A DNA stretch of 64,000 nucleotides from Panorpa germanica (lineage: Eukaryota; Arthropoda; Insecta; Mecoptera; Panorpidae): the NCBI GenBank assembly GCA_963678705.1, contig OY783206.1, positions 19,355,807-19,419,806 of the forward strand, read 5' to 3'. Below are positions 24,589 through 36,338 of this stretch, in pieces. Below the pieces are notes generated by a model, which saw nothing but the letters and a program-made list of their open reading frames with translations, searched no databases and was not told where the DNA came from. The position numbers and the translations under genes are program-made. The number at the start of each line of letters is the position of its first letter. The stretch's first letter is position 1.

Positions 24589-25062
24589 TAAGTTAAGTTT
24601 AAAAGTTTTATTATTATTAATTTTTTTACTAAAATTATTGTACAACTTCATTGCTCCGGTGCCAAGCTTAAAACTTTAAACCGTCCCTATAGTCGTTGTT
24701 GTCAGTCACTGTAGTGTTTTAAGATTTTTGTCCTGTTTCATTTTGTAGACAAAAATTGACTAAGAACCCTACTTTTCTATAGTAAGTTTCATAAAAAGAA
24801 AAGAAAAACTGAAGTATGACGGTACTTTGTTGTATATTCATATACAATTGTGTGGCCAGCAGTGTGACCAATCAAATAAAGCTAAATTATTATATTTTAT
24901 TATTGACAAACTTTCCACACCACGTAATCAAGTTACCTTTGATTTTTAACTAACTAAAACAAAATCATATTGTACCTTAACTACTTAAGGTACACAATCT
25001 ATTTTTTTTATCAAACGTTTTGATATATATTTTTTTAAACTACTTATTTGTTAGAAGAGAGA

Positions 25063-28000
25063 ATGTTTTTACAAGAGGGACTGCTGCTTGTAGCGGCAGT
25101 CGCCTTATTAACATTAATCTCATTTACCGACTCAAAAAAGAATTTGACAGGGCACCCCGAACTCCTTACCGGATCCCTGGTCAACAGTAAGTAATTTAAT
25201 GATATCTGTTTACAAAATGAATCAGCTCCAATTTCTCGTTTTAACTGATGTTTTCCTTTTTTGCAGTAACTATAAATGAAACTTACCTATACCCCTCCAA
25301 TGACGAACCCCGCAAAACCAAAACGACAGAATTCATCAACAAACAGGAAACCTCACTAGACTTGAACAGCAACTATGGTAAATATGATTGTACATCTGTT
25401 GTTGAAAAAATTCGCCATTAAATGAAGAGACCATGTTTTAATTGCCTTTATTTTTTTAGTTGAAACCGATCGATTTGATACAACTACATCTAAGAAACTT
25501 CACCACGGGCATAAAAAACAACATAAACATGGAGCCCACCATGAAGACAAATCCCATAAGAATAAGCACCATGTCCATAACGTAAGCAACTCGACAAAGT
25601 TGGCAAAGAAACAAAGAGATGAGGGTGAGTACTGTTTAATACATCTTATTTTTAGCTAAGATTTGCGGATATTACAAATGCTACCCCCTTAAAACCCCGT
25701 TCAGGGAGTTCTACATCGTCTACCATTCTCCTGTTTTTTGATGTTTTAGGTTTTCCAAATTAATTTAGGTTTTTAGAGTTATAAAATAGCCTTGGAATCA
25801 ACAGAAGACAAAAAATTATGGGCCCCAAGATACTCGTATATTTCTTTTATTTATTTTTAGGTTTTCCTAATTATACCTGGTTTTTACAATTGCAATTTAT
25901 GATTTAAATATGTGAACACAACATATTGTGTTTTCTGTTGTATTTATTTAAATCTATGTGAAAAAAAGTGTTATTCAAAAAACGTTTTAGGAACTGAACT
26001 GAAATTTTTCTGTCACTTGAATTCTTACTTGCTCCTTTGCAGAAAATCTATATTTCAGGAGGTGCAATATAAGATGATGTATTTTAAGAATTAGTTGTAC
26101 GCTTATTTAGAATTGTAACAATAAAGAATTCAATAGATTGTAAAAGTGTATAGCTTAAGTGATAAAGGACGAAAATGAACAGGACATAGGAATCGGAAGT
26201 AAAGGAATTGAATACGGCGGAAATAGAATTGTGTTGTATAAATGTATGTTTAGTTTTAGTTATGTGGTATGTTTTGTGATTTCGTGACGAAGTAAATTAG
26301 GGATTAGGATCGATTTGTGAGATGAAAAGAACAGCGACTCCCAACATAATGAATTTAGCGCATGTGGAAGACAAATAAAATTGAAATAGAAGTTGGAATA
26401 ATACTATGATGGAAAATTATAATAGAAAGTGACCCCCAGGAAAAAGTAAACTCCTAAAATAAGAAATTAAGAGGACAACTATCCATAGTTGAAAATGTGG
26501 TGAACCGGTAGTAGACTGCAACAGCTTTAGCATTTAAATAAGTCATTGATGAGAAGAAGAACAAGTTGAAGATAAAATAAGAAACACAAGAATTGTTAGC
26601 GTCAAAGGACTACCATTGTCGTATACTTCACATGGACATAACAACTCATCATGGCAAAAGCAATCTCGTACTACAAGAGGAGGATCTGAAGGTCAGGCTT
26701 ATTGGACAACATGGAGAAAAGTAACATGATGTCAGTAGCAGAAATAATTAAGATAAGAATATCAAAACTAAAATGATGTTGGAAAAGGATAATTTTTCTA
26801 TACCCTCCCCTCAAATGAAGGAAGATTGTGGAATTCTGATCCCATTCGACAACAAATTAGTTCATAAATCGACCGACCCTGCAAAGTCGTTTTGAAGGCT
26901 GGATAAGCGTATTTAACAGGATTTTTGTATCGACGTATTCCACTGATAAAACTTAGTTGTAAAATTGTTCAATTGCAATAAGGAAACAGTTAAACAGGGC
27001 CAGCAAAGAACAAACTTCCTTCGAAGAGTGCTACGTGTTGTTACTGAATGGGCAGAAGTTTTCATGTCCTCAGACTTCATCCATTGACGGTCGATCTATT
27101 TGACCACGCATCATAGGCGACCTTCTTCTTCTTCTTGGAGGGAAAGTATATTCAACCAGAGTCGTCGTGAATTCCTGGACCGCTTGGAGAACAACTACTG
27201 TACTTAGTGGGTCAAGGGCATTAGGACATCGTAGCTTTTCATATGATCTTCGTATATTGATAAATAAATGAAAAGTAAATAACAAAATACGAATTACAAG
27301 AAATAAATTCAGAAGAAACATTTTGAAGTGGATTAAAACCCCAAATACACATCATAAATAAATTGCTGGTGCAGAAGATAATTGTTAATTCAAGAAGAAA
27401 AGAAAGCCGAAAAAGTAAGTGTTCTTTCTAATTGAGAAATACAAAGACGGGTCAATCAGGAGAATAAGGAGGACCAAAGCCTGGTGATCGTTACAAATAC
27501 TGTGTACAATTACAGGACATGGGTCCACAAGAAATAAGCTACGCAGCCTGGAAACTGAAGAGGATAGCAAGTGTATCTACAAGACATCAGAAGAAACGGA
27601 TGACAATGTTTAGGAAGACTTCAATAACTAGGTTGCTGCAGGAATAATCTTTAGGATAAAAACGACAGAGATGACTTCAATGACCACAGACAATTATTTC
27701 TATTGATGAAAAAAGTTGTCCATTTGTTTGAAGAGCGACGCGACAAAATTTGTAAGAAAAGCAAGAAGCTAACGGGAGGAACATGAAAAGATTTATGCTT
27801 CGACAAAGACAAGAAAATAAAAAGACATCGCGGCAAGAAGAGAATAATTCTCACTGATAAGTAAAACAAGAATTGGATTAGGTTCTCCAACAATTGGAAA
27901 AGATGGCTGCTGGGTTATTCCTAAATGGGATATCTGCATGGTGAATTGGGTGAAGATATATTCATCCTTGATGCTCCAGGATTTGAAAGAAAGAAGAAGG

Positions 28001-30572
28001 AAAGCCGTTACTTGATTGAATTAGACGGGACTCTTCAGACATATGGAGGAATGAAACAATCCTTGAATAATCCCTGCTTATGCGGCACATGTTTCACGTA
28101 AGGGCGTCCATGTTTTGACGTCATTTTTCTTTGCGTTTGCTGTCAGTTATGATTAGACCCACGTAAATTTCGGATGACAGTTGCTCACTTCAACAAGGTG
28201 TTTTAGTTAACGAGACATGTTAAGAAAAAGATTGCCAATGATGAACACTTGGAGGAAATGCCGAAATTAGTTTGGATTGCATCATACGAAGTACGACAAT
28301 TAAATAACGGGACTGACGCTGCTACAGAAGAAGTGTGAACGCGACAAACGTCAACGACCGACAGCTGTTTATCGTGAAGCCTTCTCTGCTGTGACTCTCG
28401 CTTCTGTAATCAAATCAGTACATTGAAAGAAGTGTGTGGCAATGAATGTTCATCACACACACCTGTTTTTGAGCGGTTTAAGCGTTTTGAGACGTTCAAG
28501 ATGATTCACACCCGGGTCGCACTTCTACATGAAGAGCGCATGACAACATCGAAGAAATCCGTAATCTGATTCGATCTGACCGTCGGATAAGTGTTCGTGC
28601 GATTGCAGAAACTGTAGGAATTGATAAAGAATCCGTACATTCCGCAAGAAGTGTTTGCGAAAATGATGCCGAAAATTCTCAGAATCGAAGAAGTGTCGCC
28701 TAACCTGACACCATGTGACTTTTATGTATTCCCCAAAGTTAAATTTGCATTAAAAGGAACAAGATTTGAGTCCGTTAGAGCTGTGAAAAAGACTGCGGCA
28801 CGCGTTCTGAGGGAACTGACCGAGGAAGCCTTCCAGCACTGTTTCGACTAATGAAAGATATGCAAGGAGCGTTGTACGGACAGAGGGAGGGGTGTATATT
28901 GAAGGTGATAAAAAGAAAATAGGTAGGACATCAAAATAAATTGTTTTACATCGTCCAATGTTATTCTACAATGCGAGATGGATCGAAGAATGACAACAGA
29001 ACTTCGACGTCGGCGTATGCAAAGGTTTAAAGGAAGACTTCCGGTTTTAATTTGTCTGAATGATTGTTGTGCAACTTAATCTGGAGGCAATACTCCCACG
29101 TCAATGCTGGACGATATCGTGCAACGTTTGGACATTCCTTCACGTGTGAAATTGGTTAACAAGGTCTACAGCATTTGTGGTTTTAACAATATGGTGGAAT
29201 ATGTCGCACAGGTCGCGCAACGATGCATAATTTTATGATTTATACATATTACACAGCAGGGGCTTAAGAATCGAACATGGAGATATAGAAATTATGGCGT
29301 TAATGCTATTATACTGTCGACAAAACCTATTATAACGACTTATTAAGAACTAAAAAACAAGAAGTTGGCTCAATGTCAATTATTGCATTGCTTCCTAGGT
29401 TTTTAGTAAACAGAAAACATGGATATTACGTTAAATGAACGTAACATTTTACTCAAATGAAAGCGAAGTAATATTTCACGTAAAAAGGTTAAATTTATGG
29501 CGCTGTATGTGAGATCCTACAGTGGAGAATAAGACTTATATGGCAGATATCGAGAAATGGACGTTTTACGGAAATTAGAAGGAAAATACTGCAATGGTTA
29601 GAACATGAAGAAGGAGTGTATCGAAGCAGAACGGCTAAGAAACTTTTGAAGGAGTAAGAGAAAGGCTCAGGAAAGGATGGAAGGACCACGTGGAAGATCT
29701 GACGAACGTGGATGCTGCAAATTGAAAGAAAATGACGAAGAATGGGAAAGAATGGAAAATAGTCTTAAAGGAGCGTCATACTTGAAATTAATATTAATAC
29801 TTAGAAAGGTCTCTTCTCGTACACTGTTAAAAATTCCCTTAATTTTAATATAAATTTAATAGACAAATGAGACTTTAAATTAAGAAACGGTTATTTTGCT
29901 GATTTTGTTTTGCAAATTATTACAAATTATTTATTAATCCTGAAAAATTTATAAAGTTGTTCTTAAGAGTGTAGTTTTATGATTCTATTAATCCGGCAAA
30001 AGGTAATTTTATATTTCCAGTGATAAAATGATAAACGTAACTTATTTAAAACGGGATTTGTTACCGGAAGACATAGAAACGTGGCGTCAGGCGTCGGTGT
30101 TGTCCGACATTGTGTCGTTCCACTAATCGTGTGTAAACTCAGTTCTGTTGTAGAAATATCGAAATTAGAATGTGTGGGGAGAGGGGGGTTGGTTTCAATT
30201 TGTTAGGGTCTTATGCAGCTGTAATGCGGCACTGGTTGCTCTGTTTAGTTCGTTGTTCTGTTTTTGTGTTGAAGTTAATTATTGTTTTTGTTTGCAGATA
30301 AACTTGAACAAGAAAGTGGTGAAGATTGGTCTTGCGGTGAGACGCTGGATCAACTTTGTTGCCCACCGAAACCAGACGAAATTAGGACCGCTTTAGAAAC
30401 GCCACTGACACGATATCCGTGTAGGTGTCGTTGCAAAGCAAACCCAATAAATGATAAAGATGCGGCGTATGATCAGGGTGTAGAACCCGTGTATAACAAT
30501 ACAGGTTTTCCATATTGTAAAGATGACGAACAAGGCTGGGCATTTGCAGCTCTTGCCGAAGAGAAGAAATAA
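25063..30572 (+). CDS. Secreted His-rich, seven-cysteine protein, copy A
   Basis: Not a family I recognise. Exons: 25063-25186, 25267-25377, 25460-25624, 30298-30572; 224 residues. Residues 1-24 form a signal peptide (LLLVAAVALLTLISF core, SFTDS cleavage region). Exon 2 is polar with a possible glycosylation site NET. Exon 3 has a His/Lys-rich run (about residues 93-118; 12 His, e.g. HHGHKKQHKHGAHH) that could bind metal or acidic partners. Exon 4 (from residue 134) holds seven cysteines in the order WSC, CCPP, PCRCRC, YCK, then the shared DEQGWAF end. A basic stretch AKKQR just before exon 4 might be a processing site, but fits no strict consensus. All introns start in phase 1. Start chosen as the only ATG before the signal peptide in both copies. 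The 4.7-kb intron 3 carries a mariner and LINE debris. The paralogue is at 54959-59817. Likely secreted; role unknown. Confidence 0.8.
25625..28286. other. Intron 3 of copy A, left part
   Basis: This part is matched along its length in the other copy (55521-58180). It is purine-rich from about 26160 on and contains short conserved open stretches without recognisable domains (for example 25912-26094). It may be very old TE debris. Confidence 0.4.
28287..28955 (+). mobile_element. Mariner-type transposon with internal deletion
   Basis: It starts after TA at 28285-28286 with CGAAGTACGACAATTAAATA, a mariner-like inverted terminal repeat; the right end is a diverged inverse. The other duplicate has an uninterrupted site (58188-58200), so it inserted after the duplication. 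Translated pieces match mariner transposase: VFERFKRFE and RSDRRISVRAIAETVGID from the helix-turn-helix part, and LTPCDFYVFPKVKFALKGTR with EEAFQHCFD from the C-terminal part. The middle, with the first catalytic Asp residues, is missing, and frameshifts and stops interrupt the rest. About 670 bp against the usual 1.3 kb. Confidence 0.85.
29495..29790 (+). pseudogene. LINE 3' coding remnant in intron 3, copy A
   Basis: Frames read WTFYGN near 29560 and then RLRKGWKDHVEDLTNVDAAN with ...EWKIVLKERHT before a stop, which resembles the C-terminal end of many insect LINE reverse transcriptases (GRPRKRWKDHVEEDL...W..LA.DRE.W). The same remnant is in the other duplicate at 58740-59020, so it predates the duplication. 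Several stops and frame changes are present. Confidence 0.5.
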
Positions 30573-30777
30573 GAGAACCCTGGACGAACGTAACACTGGA
30601 ACAACGTCCTCCAGCTCCAGGCAACAATCTTCAAATTCCCAGTACCAACCAGTGACAACTTCAAACCACTAATTTGGACGACCGCTAAATTCAAACGCAA
30701 CGTCACACTTCTGTGTGTATGGACGGATTAGTTTTTATTGTCAGTGTGATGTGTGAAAAGTAAAGACAAATTGCAGA

Positions 30778-30783
30778 AATAAA
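30778..30783 (+). promoter_or_regulatory. PolyA signal of copy A
   Basis: AATAAA about 205 bases after the stop, conserved in copy B at 59996-60001. The LTR element begins 43 bases further on, so the transcript end is probably undisturbed. Confidence 0.5.
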
Positions 30784-30826
30784 CAGTGCAAACAAACACT
30801 CAACAAATATTGTGTTTCAAAAATAC

Positions 30827-31105
30827 AGTTATCAAGTGACCCTAATATCATGCTTAAACAAGATAATAAATATATTATTATCCAAGTAACCAAATAATAT
30901 TTAAATCACATTGTCTTAAATCAATTTGTTTTTACTATTAATTAATTCAGTTGTTTTAAGTAGTTTAGTTATACTCCATCGAGGAGATAATATTTGTAAT
31001 AAAAGGTAGATAATTGTAGAGAAGCTTTATTTATCAATATAAATAAAGTATATACTATTTTAACTATTGTTATTTACTAATAACATAACTAGCAATAACA
31101 TAACT
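30827..31105 (+). repeat. 5' LTR
   Basis: 279 bp, same sequence as 34770-35048 by eye. AGT...ACT ends are usual for insect Gypsy-group elements of the 17.6/297 type. Confidence 0.95.
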
Positions 31106-31295
31106 GGCGCAGTCGTCGTCTAGCGGCGGAGATAAAACCAAAGCATCGTGACGGAAAAGAACAAATCTATTCACCCCAGGGAAGAAGATTCAAAAATTAA
31201 ATAAAATTAAAAATAAGCTGTGTAAAATATAGTGAAGTGAACTGATAACTAAGGACAAAGGACTACAAGAAGATTAAAGGTTCATCTATTAATAT

Positions 31296-34200
31296 ATGGT
31301 AGATCAATTGAATTACCTTTTTACACAATTGAATATAAATAAAAAAGAAAAAATGACAACGTCAACTAATAATAATTTCCAACAATATTTGGGAATGATA
31401 AAAGAGTATGATGGTAGATCCGAAGGCTTACCGGACTACATCAGAACAAGCGAATTGTTACTGGGCCAATTTTTCAATGAAAGTAGATTAGATTGCTTCG
31501 ACAACGTCGCTTTAATAGAAGCGATTCGAGCAAAATTAATTGGAAAAGCTGCCTCACTAATAGAAGGAAGGGACATACAGAGCTGGGCAGAAATTAAAAT
31601 GACATTGACACAAGCATTTTGCGACCCTAGAGATGAGATGTCATTACTGCGAGAACTGATGGAAATAAGGCAGAGGAATGAAACATTCCTTGAATTCTAT
31701 GAAAAATGTAGAAAATTGAGAGCATTATTATATGCTAACCAAAAATGCAATGGAGCAATAGAAGAAAGAAATATGAAGACAAAAATGTACGACGAAGTGG
31801 CTCTAAAATCTTTTAAAGCAGGCTTAAGGGAACCTTTTGGATCATTTTTGAGAACCAGAGCACCCACTACACTGGAACAAGCAATCTCTATTGTAACAGA
31901 AGAACAGAACGACAGGAATTGGCAAAGACAAGAAAATACGAATAATAATCTGGTACAACAACCAGTCAGAATGACACAAAGAACATTCAACAACCCTAAA
32001 CAATCGGAAAACTTTAATAATTCCCACACATCCGATTTTAATGATTATCAATCACGGAGACAGAGCAATTTTCAACAACCCCATCAACAAAATTGGCGAG
32101 CACCAAATACAAAGGTCTTCAAAGAAAGCAACTTATGGAACCGATACCCTAATGAACCTATTAAGAAGCAGTGGACACCTATGGATACTACATCAGTAAT
32201 TAATTCACAGATTGGAAGCAGAGAAAATATAACAATTAATAATATAACATCAAGTAATTTCCTACCCTATATAATTGATAACAAACTCAACATAAAATTA
32301 CTTATAGACACCGGATCATCCAAAACCATAATTAACCCCAATTTGATATACAGAAATTTACCCCAATGTATTTCTGAAGAAGATTTTTGTATTCAGACGG
32401 CCCATGGTACCACATACCATAATAAAGTGGCTCACATCCCCATATTTCCAATATTTAAGAGTCAAGACATTTGTAAAGTCTTTTTGTTTAAATGTAGTGA
32501 TAAATTTGATGGATTACTAGGAATGGATTTGTTGACAAAACTTGGAGCTAATATTAACTTCAATAAAAAGATGTTAACCATTAATGATACCGTGATACCG
32601 ATATACTTTCAGAATTCAAATAAATTGGAACTATATAATACTGAAATCAAAGTACAGAGTGAAAACACTACAGATGAAGTTTGGAATACAGAAGTAAACG
32701 AAAAAGATGTTAAAACATTTATTAAAATAAAAACCGATGAAAATTCAATTGTTGAAATAAACGTCAAACAAGACACAGTAGATGAGAACATGCAAGATTT
32801 CAAAGTAGAAAATCTGCAAAATGTCAAACAACAAACAAAAAATCAAAACTTTCAAGATTTCAAAGTAAAAAATCAACAAAGAATCAAGCAAGTAGCAGAA
32901 AAGCAAACTATACAAGATATTGAAATAGAGAAACAACAAAACATGAAACAAGAAGAACCAGGAAAACAAAATATACAATATTCCGAGGTAGAAAAGTCAT
33001 ACAGTATAAAGCAAGAAAAAGCAGAAAATAAGAAAATTAAAAAATTTAATATAGAACGAAAAATTGAAAAGGAAAACAAAACTAAGTGCTTACCGGAAAA
33101 GCTAGAAGATTCAGAAAAAGAGGCACACACTATGTGGATAAATGTTCACAGAAAAGAAAAATATTATGATAAGCCAACATATGAACAAAATGATATAAGT
33201 ATAACAATTTGCAATAAACCAGAAGAAAGTATGATTGCAGAAATAGACGAAAATGAAATTCTAACAGCATTGGAAGAACTGGATAATGAAGATCCCATCG
33301 ATACAGTACACTCACAGGAGTGTAGTGATCAAGGAATACCTATATCGGATGAAATCGTGAATAACAAGAAAAATCAGTTAATTTTTCAATTCACATTAAC
33401 AGACCCTCAAAATAAATTAAGGAAAACCAAACTCAGAAACATAGAAACAATAGAAGTAACTAAACAAAACTTAAAAGAAGAATTATTAAACACATTTAAA
33501 AACGCAAATATGGAACACAAATACTATATGCATTCCTCAGATGACATATACCAAGTAGCGTGTCAAATAAAAATAGAGTTATTCTCCAACCTAAAAATAA
33601 TTAGATGTCTAAGGAAACTAGAAGAAATCATAGGAGAAGAAAGTGAAATTGAAATTATTAAACATTTCCATGAAGGAAAGACTACACATCGAGGGATTTC
33701 AATAACAGAAGAAATAATCAGAAAAAAATACTATTGGGATTATATGAACAAACACATTCAAGAATATATAAATAATTGTCAGGTATGTCAAACATCAAAA
33801 TACGAAAGACATCCAAACAGACCCCTACTTAACGTAACAAGAACACCAGATAAACCCTTTCAAACACTTCATATGGATACCTTTATTATAGAAAATGTTA
33901 CCTACTTGACATTGATTGATACATTCTCTAAATTTGCCTTCATTAAAAGGATCTTAGGAAAAAATGCAGATGAAACAACTAGAACATTAATAGAAATATT
34001 TGCACAACACGGATTACCCGAAAATATTACAACAGATAACGGTTCAGAATTCAACAACATAGAAGTGAAAACATTAATGCAACTACATAAAATAGATATT
34101 CATTTTACAACACCATGGCACCACGAATCAAATGGACCAGTTGAAAGACTTCACTCGACCATTATAGAATTGTATAGACTAAATAAAACTCTTTATCCTA

Positions 34201-34541
34201 AAGAAATTGACAAAGAAAGAAGGATGATGTATTGTCTCATAGCGTATAATAACACACCGAATACAATAACAAAACTTACACCAAATGAAATAATGACTGG
34301 TCACCCTCATAGAGAAATCCTAGAAACAGAAATCATACCTCAAAATTACACTACATATGTGCATATGCACAAAGAACAAATGAATAATGTATATAAAATG
34401 ATAAAAAGCAAAATAGAACAACAAAAAGAAAAAGTTATAGAAAACCAAAATAGAACTAGAAGTAACCCCCAAATAGCACTGGGACAAGAAGTATACATTA
34501 GAAGAAATGATAGAAGAAGAGGGAAGATAACGAATCCATAA
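31296..34541 (+). CDS. LTR-element polyprotein: gag-like, protease, integrase
   Basis: One long open frame of 1081 codons; the likely start is the ATG at 31351 (MTTSTNNN) rather than the first in-frame ATG. Parts: a gag-like region (about residues 30-200, with RELMEIRQRNETFLEFYEKC typical of Gypsy gag); an aspartic protease with the IDTGSS active site (about 340) and LLGMDLL; a Lys/Gln/Glu-rich linker with about four degenerate repeats of roughly 19 residues (NxQDFKVEN type, about 490-590); an integrase with H-H-C-C zinc finger ending CQVCQ (about 830), then the catalytic core with MDTF, TTDNGSEF and an ESNGPVERL Glu. No CCHC gag zinc knuckle is seen. Confidence 0.85.
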   Translation: MVDQLNYLFTQLNINKKEKMTTSTNNNFQQYLGMIKEYDGRSEGLPDYIRTSELLLGQFFNESRLDCFDNVALIEAIRAKLIGKAASLIEGRDIQSWAEIKMTLTQAFCDPRDEMSLLRELMEIRQRNETFLEFYEKCRKLRALLYANQKCNGAIEERNMKTKMYDEVALKSFKAGLREPFGSFLRTRAPTTLEQAISIVTEEQNDRNWQRQENTNNNLVQQPVRMTQRTFNNPKQSENFNNSHTSDFNDYQSRRQSNFQQPHQQNWRAPNTKVFKESNLWNRYPNEPIKKQWTPMDTTSVINSQIGSRENITINNITSSNFLPYIIDNKLNIKLLIDTGSSKTIINPNLIYRNLPQCISEEDFCIQTAHGTTYHNKVAHIPIFPIFKSQDICKVFLFKCSDKFDGLLGMDLLTKLGANINFNKKMLTINDTVIPIYFQNSNKLELYNTEIKVQSENTTDEVWNTEVNEKDVKTFIKIKTDENSIVEINVKQDTVDENMQDFKVENLQNVKQQTKNQNFQDFKVKNQQRIKQVAEKQTIQDIEIEKQQNMKQEEPGKQNIQYSEVEKSYSIKQEKAENKKIKKFNIERKIEKENKTKCLPEKLEDSEKEAHTMWINVHRKEKYYDKPTYEQNDISITICNKPEESMIAEIDENEILTALEELDNEDPIDTVHSQECSDQGIPISDEIVNNKKNQLIFQFTLTDPQNKLRKTKLRNIETIEVTKQNLKEELLNTFKNANMEHKYYMHSSDDIYQVACQIKIELFSNLKIIRCLRKLEEIIGEESEIEIIKHFHEGKTTHRGISITEEIIRKKYYWDYMNKHIQEYINNCQVCQTSKYERHPNRPLLNVTRTPDKPFQTLHMDTFIIENVTYLTLIDTFSKFAFIKRILGKNADETTRTLIEIFAQHGLPENITTDNGSEFNNIEVKTLMQLHKIDIHFTTPWHHESNGPVERLHSTIIELYRLNKTLYPKEIDKERRMMYCLIAYNNTPNTITKLTPNEIMTGHPHREILETEIIPQNYTTYVHMHKEQMNNVYKMIKSKIEQQKEKVIENQNRTRSNPQIALGQEVYIRRNDRRRGKITNP

Positions 34542-34769
34542 ACAGGACCACATAAAGTAACAGCAATCAAAGATAATAAAGTATTAGCCATTTCCGATGC
34601 AGTCACTAATAAAATCAAAGATGTTCATGTAAAAGAAATTTCACAGAGAAAAATCAATACAAATACTATTGCTGCAGGACCCTTATCAGGAAACAGATGG
34701 GACGACTACATCTAGAAAAATCGAGACACCTTCACGAGATTTCTCTATTTTTCTCTCTAAGGATGGAGG

Positions 34770-35048
34770 AGTTATCAAGTGACCCTAATATCATGCTTAA
34801 ACAAGATAATAAATATATTATTATCCAAGTAACCAAATAATATTTAAATCACATTGTCTTAAATCAATTTGTTTTTACTATTAATTAATTCAGTTGTTTT
34901 AAGTAGTTTAGTTATACTCCATCGAGGAGATAATATTTGTAATAAAAGGTAGATAATTGTAGAGAAGCTTTATTTATCAATATAAATAAAGTATATACTA
35001 TTTTAACTATTGTTATTTACTAATAACATAACTAGCAATAACATAACT
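34770..35048 (+). repeat. 3' LTR
   Basis: 279 bp, same as the 5' LTR by eye, preceded by a polypurine tract at 34759-34769. Confidence 0.95.
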
Positions 35049-35793
35049 AATACGTACGATGCAAATTATGTATTGAAGGCGTATTCGAAACGTGATTATC
35101 TGTACTTAGGGTAGTTTCCAAATAGTAATCATTCGTACTTAGGAGGAGTATATGATGTAATATTACGTTATTAGTGGAATTGTGTTATTTAAAGTGATAG
35201 TGATAATTGTTCAGTGTTTTAAGGATGTAACTACAGAGGGTAACATACTAGAAACTTATTATTCTTACATTAGTACCAAATTAGTTGATATTTCAATTAA
35301 TTAACATCGTTAAATTCTGTTCAGTATGAAAGGTCACACTAATATCTCATAAATGATAGTATACTTCATTATTGTGACATATCTTATAAAATTGTTAAAT
35401 GCCGCTGTTGGTTACCTCAAAATAGAGATGTCTTCCTAATGAACTGAATAATCTATATGTAACATTAAAGAGAGAAAGACCTCTAGATTAAATGGAGCAT
35501 TCAGTACTGTTTTAAGAAGCTGTAACAGTCAGTTTATTAAATTGAAAAGAACAATTTAGTAATAGAACTAAAATATACTCTCAGATTTAATTATGAAGCG
35601 GAAATTGTATTTAACGCCTGAACGTATACTACAATTATAACATAAACACTACCACCATCTGTTTAACAAATACATAACTATAAAATAGTTTAGTTTCTAC
35701 TAACAAAATAAAATTACAATTAATTATTCTAATAATTGTCAATAGTTTTTAGAAAATACATTTTATAATATTTTTAACAATAAAATAATAAAT

Positions 35794-36003
35794 ATGTATG
35801 AAGAAATGAATCCAATTCATCTTGTGTGTTATGCAGACAAAATGAATAATAATTTATCAATTTCTGAGAATGGTATGGTGTCAGTGGCCCGCAGTGGAAA
35901 TGTAAATGTCGTTCCGATAGATGAGACAGTGTGAGAAGATCTAAATTCATTTCTTGTGCAGGCCACGGGGTCTTTCCAAGGGAATTTGTTACCCAGGTAT
36001 AAC
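35794..36003 (+). pseudogene. Candidate small exon, broken in copy 1
   Basis: Counterpart of 60781-60990. It begins MYEEMNPIHLVCYADKMNNN as in copy 2, but one base is missing in the GATGAGAACAGTGTG segment, so the frame changes after about 50 residues. If the exon is real, this copy no longer encodes the full peptide. Confidence 0.45.
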
Positions 36004-36338
36004 TAAACACTTGCACGCTAATTTTAGACATTCTTGTGACAGCAACGTATAAATTAATAGAGTAATGTCAGTTTTACCCCATCGGGATCCAATAGGGACC
36101 CGACTAGGATAACCCAATGTAAAAATTAATAAAGTAATTAACATATAAACATATATTTATACTATTAAGCGTTATTGCATAAATTTAAAAATTATTTAAG
36201 AATACTTAAACTTTTGTCTAACTAACAGTTAAAACTAATTAGATAAAATGGTGGGGTAAATTAATAATTGGTTTTAACAATCGGAGGTGTTGTACGTCAC
36301 AGATTTGATATAACACTGGTGCATCGTTGGCCGAAATA

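Larger units (their letters stand above)
30827..35048 (+). mobile_element. Gypsy-type LTR retrotransposon
   Basis: Two 279-bp LTRs (30827-31105 and 34770-35048) look identical by eye and start AGTTAT and end ATAACT. A 5-bp target duplication AATAC lies at 30822-30826 and 35049-35053; copy B has the site without the element. The primer site TGGCGCAGTCG (31105-31115) matches the 3' end of insect tRNA-Ser, and a purine tract AAGGATGGAGG lies just before the 3' LTR. Recognisable parts in order are gag-like, aspartic protease and integrase. No reverse transcriptase/RNase H part is recognised, so the copy is probably non-autonomous. Its ends look whole and it is very young; it is younger than the duplication. 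Confidence 0.95.

Noticed and set aside
31697-34618. Minus-strand open stretches inside the LTR element
   Set aside because: They mirror the long plus-strand polyprotein and are Phe/Leu-rich without any recognisable domain.
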